Shown here: positions 57,654-64,000 of the stretch, one piece after another
How the letters are laid out: every line of letters starts with the position of its first letter
Numbering within the stretch: the first letter of the stretch is position 1
DNA from: Bolinopsis microptera
Taxonomy: Eukaryota; Ctenophora; Tentaculata; Lobata; Bolinopsidae
Assembly (NCBI RefSeq): GCF_026151205.1
Contig: NC_087084.1
Span: forward strand, 4,459,538-4,523,537
Length of the DNA stretch: 64,000 bases
Reading direction: 5' to 3'
Notes under the pieces: model-generated
What the model saw: the letters and a program-made list of their open reading frames with translations, nothing else
Told to the model about the DNA's origin: nothing
Databases searched by the model: none
Position numbers and translations under genes: made by a program

Positions 57654-60600
57654 CAGGAGCGTCCCGTCTGGTCCGGGATCCCCACATTTCCCCTCGGCTC
57701 CAGGAGTTCCGTGGTATCCAGGGAGACCTGCCTGTCTTCCGGGGTTTCCGGGTCTTCCGGGTGAACCCTGGGATACATTATTAAAAAACACATTTCAGTC
57801 ATTGTATATGACTAGTTTATCGTATTACATACAATCAGTCATTGCATAAATAAAACATTGTCGGACCTTATCTTAAATTTTAAAGGACCAAATATAATTT
57901 GTAGAAAAACTCTATAAAAGTTTTAAAAAGCTAACATACAGGACTGCCAGGGAATCCGCCCCAGCCGGGGTTTCCTGGTCGTCCTTTTGCTCCGGGAGCT
58001 CCTGGGGCTCCGGGCTGGTTCACTGAAGGGTGTTATCAGTTATTACTCCAAAACGTTAAACTCGTTTGCATTTCTTGATCAAAAACTTAACCTAAATTTA
58101 GTTTTGAGATAGGAAAATAAAATTAGTATCGCCCAATCAAACATTTTAAATAAACTCACTATTAAGTCCAGGTGTTCCAGGGTTGCCCCTGTCTCCACGA
58201 ACTCCAGCTCTACCAGGGTTACCATCCCTACCAGGGAATCCATTTCTACCCGGACTGCCAGGCTCCCCAGCAAGACCTGCAGGTCCTGGGGATCCTCTTT
58301 TACCAGGACTTCCCGGGTTTCCCTGATGGGTAAGCTGGTAAGGGAATGACAATAGAATGGACTACCAAGTAATAAAGTTCACCACATTGGATAAACGATA
58401 AATCTGACCAACTCGAAGTATCGATTACAGAGTTCCATCATAATCTGTTAATCTATAAATTATCATCAGTCTGTTAAATCAGGACCGGCTCTCACTTACT
58501 CGGAACCCTGGGTTTCCGTCAAATCCAGCATCTCCCATTTCTCCTTTACCAGCGTCACTCCCTGGGGTTCCTCGAGCACCGTCAAATCCAGGTCGTCCAC
58601 TTCGTCCTGTGGCAATAGAATTGCTGAATTGTTAACACTATGTCAACAGTTTCCTTGTCAATTTGTTTAAAATAGGCAGTCTATCATGTACTAAAGTATG
58701 TACTAAAGTATGTTCTAAAGTATGTACTAAAGTATGTACTAAAGTATGTACTAAAGTATGTACTAAAGTATGTACTAAAGTATGTACCTAAGATTATTGT
58801 GAGACTCTGTATTGGTGTTCAATTTCAGAAAAAAAAAGTAATCGAGCTGGACGTGGTACTGAATACTAAAAGATTTTAATGTAACGGCCCCAATTCTAAC
58901 CAGCTGAACTAACCAGGGTTTCCGTTTCTACCGTTATCTTCTCTGAGTCCCTTTCCTCCAGTTGATCCAGGAGATCCAGGAGTTCCGTCTTTGCCTGGTG
59001 TTCCGAACCCAGGGGCACCTGGGTCTCCTGCTGCACCTTTGTTACCAGGGCGTCCATTGGTTCCTCGTAACCCCTGATAATGTATTTGCTAAACAGCTTA
59101 TAAAACTTATTTCGTAAAAACTATATCGCGATCAGATTTATATTACAATATGCAGAGTCTCTCTAAGTTAGTCACCCAATATCTTTACTCTTCCACTCAT
59201 ATTTCCACTAATTAACTAATTAATTACGCCATGAAAACATATACAATTCTTACAGGGTTTCCAGGTGATCCATCCATGCCTGGTACTCCGTCCTCTCCTC
59301 TTACTCCTGCTTTACCAGGTGTTCCCACTGCAGTTTCTCCTGGTCTTCCTGCGTACCCGGCTCTGCCAGGGTAGCCTGGATTCCCATCAGCTCCAGCCAG
59401 TCCGGAAGTGCCATCTGCTCCGGGTATTCCTGGTTCTGATCCCAGCTTACCGGGAGTTCCTGGGTTACCTGGATATCCGCTTCGTCCTGGACTGCCGTTT
59501 CTTCCGTCGCGTCCATTTTCACCAGGCAGACCGTTAGTTCCGAAACCAGGGGTTCCCTGGAGGAAAAGTTAGGATATTAAAACAATCATTCTCCAACAAA
59601 ATGGGGTTTTTTTTAAACTTACCATATGTGAAATCTCAAATCTGGTAAAATGAAATGCTAGACTACAATGTACTTACTGGAGTTCCAGCATCTCCAATTT
59701 CTCCCTTGGTACCAGGTGTACCTGGACGCCCAGATTCTCCTCGGTAACCGGGTGTACCGGCCCTTCCTGGGTATCCATCTCTAGAGATTCCATCATAACC
59801 TGGGGGTCCAGGGGGTCCCTGAATGATGATGATAGTATTAATTTGATGTGCTCACTGTAAATTATAATGATTAAGAACTTACAGTAAAATTTAATCTAAT
59901 AAAAAGCAGTTATGTATGTAATAGAATTACTCACGGGAGGACCAGCGTCTCCACCGGCTGCTCTAGATCCTGGTCGACCTGGTAAACCAGGGTTACCAGC
60001 AGGTCCAGGTCCTAGCTCCAGCTTGTCACCAGGCTGTCCTGGGTTACCTGGTGTTCCTTCGGTTCCAGGATCTCCCTGTATTGGTGAAGGAGTTAATTTT
60101 TCGTTTACACAAGTGTTAGACACAACCGACTTTTTAAATTGGCTTTATACTAGTGTAATTACAAGGTATAATGGGGTGAATAGCTAATGAAATACAGAAT
60201 AGAATTGAACTAACCCGGAGGCCAGCTCTGCCAGGGAAGCCACGTCCAGGATATCCAGGATTTCCAGGCTTTCCAGGAATAACGGTCTTTTGTCCCCTTT
60301 CTCCTTTTGCTCCAGAGGTTCCTGGTGTTCCCGGGGTCCCTGGAAGTCCTCTGTTTCCCTGATAGTTTTAATCAGTTAATTTCTATTTCATACTCGGGAA
60401 CTAAGGTGATTGGAGTCATTTAAGGGTTGTATGATCGTGACGACAAAAAGTACTGAATAATGTCCTTTACAGTTATGTTACTCAATATGCTTCATGTACT
60501 CACAGCATATCCAGGTCGACCAGCAAGTCCATCTCGTCCGGGGTTTCCGTCTCTTCCGGGATCACCATTAGTACCTTCAGTTCCTTGTGTACCCTGTAAG

Positions 60601-61460
60601 TGGAGATTGAGAATTGGATAGGTATTTCCCCGTTAAGCTGGGGATTTTCATGACAAAGTGTTAGATTTGGTACAAGAAAACTACGAGCACAGTTTTATTT
60701 GCATACTATAAAGGAGATGAACTTAATTAACTAATGCACCAACCGGTTCACCACGGTCTCCCCTTGCTCCACGGGTTCCGGCCATGTTACGTCCTGCATC
60801 TCCATCTAGTCCTGGACATCCCGGTGACCCTGGTTGTCCTGGTGACCCTGATTTTCCTGTGCTTCCTGCGTCTCCTGCATAATAATTATTATTATCAAAA
60901 AATCATGGGAAATGAAAATTAAAGTTACATTTACTTCATTATTCCCTCAAGAAGCTGAATAGGATACTGGGGTATCAATAAGAGCTGCAAATCCTCTGGT
61001 TAAAGAGGCGAGGCCTAAAGCAAGCTGCCAAAAGTCTATTATTTCTCAATAAACCAAGTCACTAAATCTTACATACCTCTGTATCCAGGTCGGCCAGGAT
61101 ATCCGTTTCTTCCCGGAAGTCCGGCGTTACCCATATCTCCTACTTCACCCGGTGTACCGTCCGTTCCTCCGTTACCAGGCAATCCTGTACATTTAAGAGG
61201 GTCATTTAAATGTTAGGCTGATAACCGTAAATATATATTAGCCGCGTCTCCTACGAGACTTTCTACTATACTTTTAAAAAATGCTTGATATTAATATTCT
61301 ATTCAGCTATTTAGTAAACTTTTAGAAAGTTTATAAACTTTCTATAAATAGAATCAGTTTAAACCGGCTCATACCTGGACTACCGGGGTTTCCATCAGTT
61401 CCAGGAATACCATTTGCTCCTCTGTCACCACCAAGTCCTGGTCGACCGGCACGGCACCTT
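57654..61460 (-). CDS. COL4A: Type IV collagen, triple-helix (Gly-X-Y) exons, 5' incomplete
   Basis: Thirteen exons, 5' to 3': about 61460-61375, 61184-61077, 60874-60744, 60593-60504, 60358-60215, 60075-59935, 59818-59678, 59556-59254, 59073-58914, 58606-58500, 58322-58160, 58022-57940 and 57767-57654. Every junction is GT-AG and in phase, and Gly-X-Y runs across them with short interruptions (for example GRQAGLPG), as in type IV chains. Several exons start exactly with a glycine codon. The protein would form trimers in basement membrane. The most 5' exon runs leftwards out of Gly-X-Y at about 61455, where a tandem repeat begins, so the 5' end including signal peptide and 7S region is not present. 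Confidence 0.9.
58690..58788. repeat. 12-bp tandem repeat (TAAAGTATGTAC) in collagen intron
   Basis: About eight near-perfect units. Confidence 0.9.
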
Positions 61461-61464
61461 TCGA

Positions 61465-61915
61465 ATGTCGCTATCTAGCGCTATCTAGCGCTATCTAGCG
61501 CTATCTAGCGCTATATGACGCTATATGACGCTATATGACGCTACGCTAGATGACGCTAGATGACGCTAGATGACGCTAAGCACGCAGCACTGACGCCAGG
61601 CGACAGATAGCGCTATTTTCATAAAAATTCTAGGGACGACATCTAGCGTCATCTAGCGTCATATGTTGCCGCGACATCTGACGCTATCTGACGCCATCTA
61701 GCGATATCTGACGTCATCTGACGACATCTGTCGCGACGACATCTGACGCAGGCGACATCAAGCGCTGGATAGCGGGATAAGTCAGTTTACGACAGTTCAC
61801 GCTATCTAGCGCTATAAAGCGCCAGATAGCGCTATATAGCGTCAGATGTCGTTGCGACATATAGCGCTAGATAGCGTTAGATAGCGCTAAATAGCGTTAG
61901 ATATATAGCACAAGA
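61465..61915. repeat. CTAGCGCTAT / CTAGATGACG short-repeat block
   Basis: Ten- to eleven-base units (CTATCTAGCG, CTATATGACG, CTAGATGACG, ATCTGACGCC) are arranged in several sub-blocks in both orientations. It begins where the last collagen exon breaks off. Confidence 0.9.
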
Positions 61916-61950
61916 TATCATATCCTATCACAGTAACAGTAATCCTAACT

Positions 61951-62645
<695 letters not shown>

Positions 62646-62647
62646 GG

Positions 62648-64000
62648 GTGGTAGAGGGTGGTAGAGGGTGGTAGAGGGTGGTAGAGGGTGGTAGAGGGTG
62701 GTAGAGGGTGGTAGAGGGTGGTAGAGGGTGGTAGAGGGTGGTAGAGGGTGGTAGAGGGTGGTAGAGGGTGGTAGAGGGTGGTAGAGGGTGGTAGAGGGTG
62801 GTAGAGGGTGGTAGAGGGTGGTAGTGCAGGTGGTAGAGGGTGGTAGAGGGTGGTAGAGGGTGGTAGAGGGTGGTAGAGGGTGGTAGAGGGTGGTAGAGGG
62901 TGGTAGAGGGTGGTAGAGGGTGGTAGAGGGTGGTAGAGGGTGGTAGAGGGTGGTAGAGGGTGGTAGTGCAGGTGGTAGAGGGTGGTAGTGCAGGTGGTAG
63001 AGGGTGGTAGTGCAGGTGGTAGAGGGTGGTAGTGCAGGTGGTAGAGGGTGGTAGTGCAGGTGGTAGAGGGTGGTAGTGCAGGTGGTAGAAGGTGGTAGAG
63101 GGTGGTAGTGCAGGTGGTAGAGGGTGGTAGTGCAGGTGGTAGAGGGTGGTAGAGGGTGGTAGTGCAGGTGGTAGAGGGTGGTAGTGCAGGTAGTAGAGGG
63201 TGGTAGAGGGTGGTAGTGCAGGTGGTAGAGGGTGGTAGTGCAGGTGGTAGAGGGTGGTAGTGCAGGTGGTAGAGGGTGGTAGTGCAGGTGGTAGAGGGTG
63301 GTAGTGCAGGTGGTAGAGGGTGGTAGTGCAGGTGGTAGAGGGTGGTAGTGCAGGTGGTAGAGGGTGGTAGAGGGTGGTAGTGCAGGTGGTAGAGGGTGGT
63401 AGTGCAGGTGGTAGAGGGTGGTAGAGGGTGGTAGTGCAGGTGGTAGAGGGTGGTAGTGCAGGTGGTAGAGGGTGGTAGAGGGTGGTAGTGCAGGTGGTAG
63501 AGGGTGGTAGTGCAGGTGGTAGAGGGTGGTAGTGCAGGTGGTAGAGGGTGGTAGTGCAGGTGGTAGAGGGTGGTAGAGGGTGGTAGTGCAGGTGGTAGAG
63601 GGTGGTAGTGCAGGTGGTAGAGGGTGGTAGTGCAGGTGGTAGAGGGTGGTAGTGCAGGTGGTAGAGGGTGGTAGTGCAGGTGGTAGAGGGTGGTAGTGCA
63701 GGTGGTAGAGGGTGGTAGAGGGTGGTAGTGCAGGTGGTAGAGGGTGGTAGAGGGTGGTAGAGGGTGGTAGAGGGTGGTAGAGGGTGGTAGAGGGTGGTAG
63801 AGGGTGGTAGAGGGTGGTAGTGCAGGTGGTAGTGCAGGTGGTAGTGCAGGTGGTAGAGGGTGGTAGTGCAGGTGGTAGAGGGTGGTAGTGCAGGTGGTAG
63901 AGGGTGGTAGTGCAGGTGGTAGAGGGTGGTAGTGTAGGTGGTAGAGGGTGGTAGTGCAGGTGGTAGAGGGTGGTAGTGCAGGTGGTAGAGGGTGGTAGTG
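62648..64000. repeat. GGTGGTAGAG / GGTGGTAGTGCA minisatellite, to window end
   Basis: The first and a middle block are runs of the 10-bp GGTGGTAGAG. Elsewhere this unit alternates with the 12-bp GGTGGTAGTGCA to give a 22-bp higher-order unit, occasionally interrupted by extra 10-bp units. The array continues past the window edge. Confidence 0.97.

Noticed and set aside
59265-60922. Plus-strand ORFs opposite the collagen exons
   Set aside because: They are antisense shadows of the Gly-X-Y exons, which are in phase on the minus strand.

Overview
This is metazoan nuclear DNA: AT-rich, repeat-dominated, with GT-AG introns and neuronal and basement-membrane gene families (a RIM-type PDZ and C2 protein, type IV collagen, a 7TM receptor with LDLR class A repeats, an F5/8C-type fucolectin). 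Its mobile-element content (CR1/L2-like LINEs, a Penelope-like GIY-YIG element, pogo-like and foldback elements, Helitron-like repeats) suits a marine invertebrate. I cannot fix the phylum from sequence alone.

Layout. 0.4-3.1 kb: plus-strand exons whose phases join into a PDZ domain of RIM type; a truncated LINE and a 60-bp array sit in one intron. 3.2-15.7 kb: a 35-bp satellite, clean on the left and riddled with single-base indels on the right, split by a 1.3-kb element with one LINE ORF1-like gene. 15.7-19 kb: a CXC-domain transposon fragment and a 2.6-kb foldback element with about 490-bp arms and 6-bp target duplications. 19-24 kb: a doubtful minus-strand gene, AT-rich duplications, a second foldback element, CCGGT-rich tandem repeats. 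24.3-25.4 kb: homopolymer-rich sequence that looks like low-quality assembly. 25.5-28.5 kb: minus-strand LDLR-A receptor with 7TM segments, frameshifted near the bad stretch. 29.9-30.7 kb: two plus-strand exons of a C2 domain, probably the same RIM gene; the second exon's 3' end and splice sites are repeated six times. 31-35 kb: tRNA-like sequence, an inverted pair of GGCC arrays, and a LINE with an intact 854-codon ORF. 35.3-36.7 kb: an intronless gene with a zinc knuckle, a PARP/Gig2-like fold and 27-residue repeats. 37-41.4 kb: Helitron-like repeats around a decaying fucolectin gene. 41.5-44 kb: a LINE inserted into a Penelope-like GIY-YIG ORF with a 5-bp target duplication. 45-51.7 kb: dispersed inverted repeats and two TA-flanked pogo-like elements. 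52.1-54.6 kb: a complete six-exon secreted-protein gene of unknown family. 55-61.5 kb: a minus-strand type IV collagen gene with frame-consistent exons, stopped at its 5' side by tandem repeats that fill the rest of the window.

The genes form no operon or pathway. The clearest functional unit is the RIM-like gene (PDZ then C2, same strand, expected order), whose introns seem to host satellites, transposons and an opposite-strand receptor gene. Many ORFs here are translations of repeats and are not annotated as genes.
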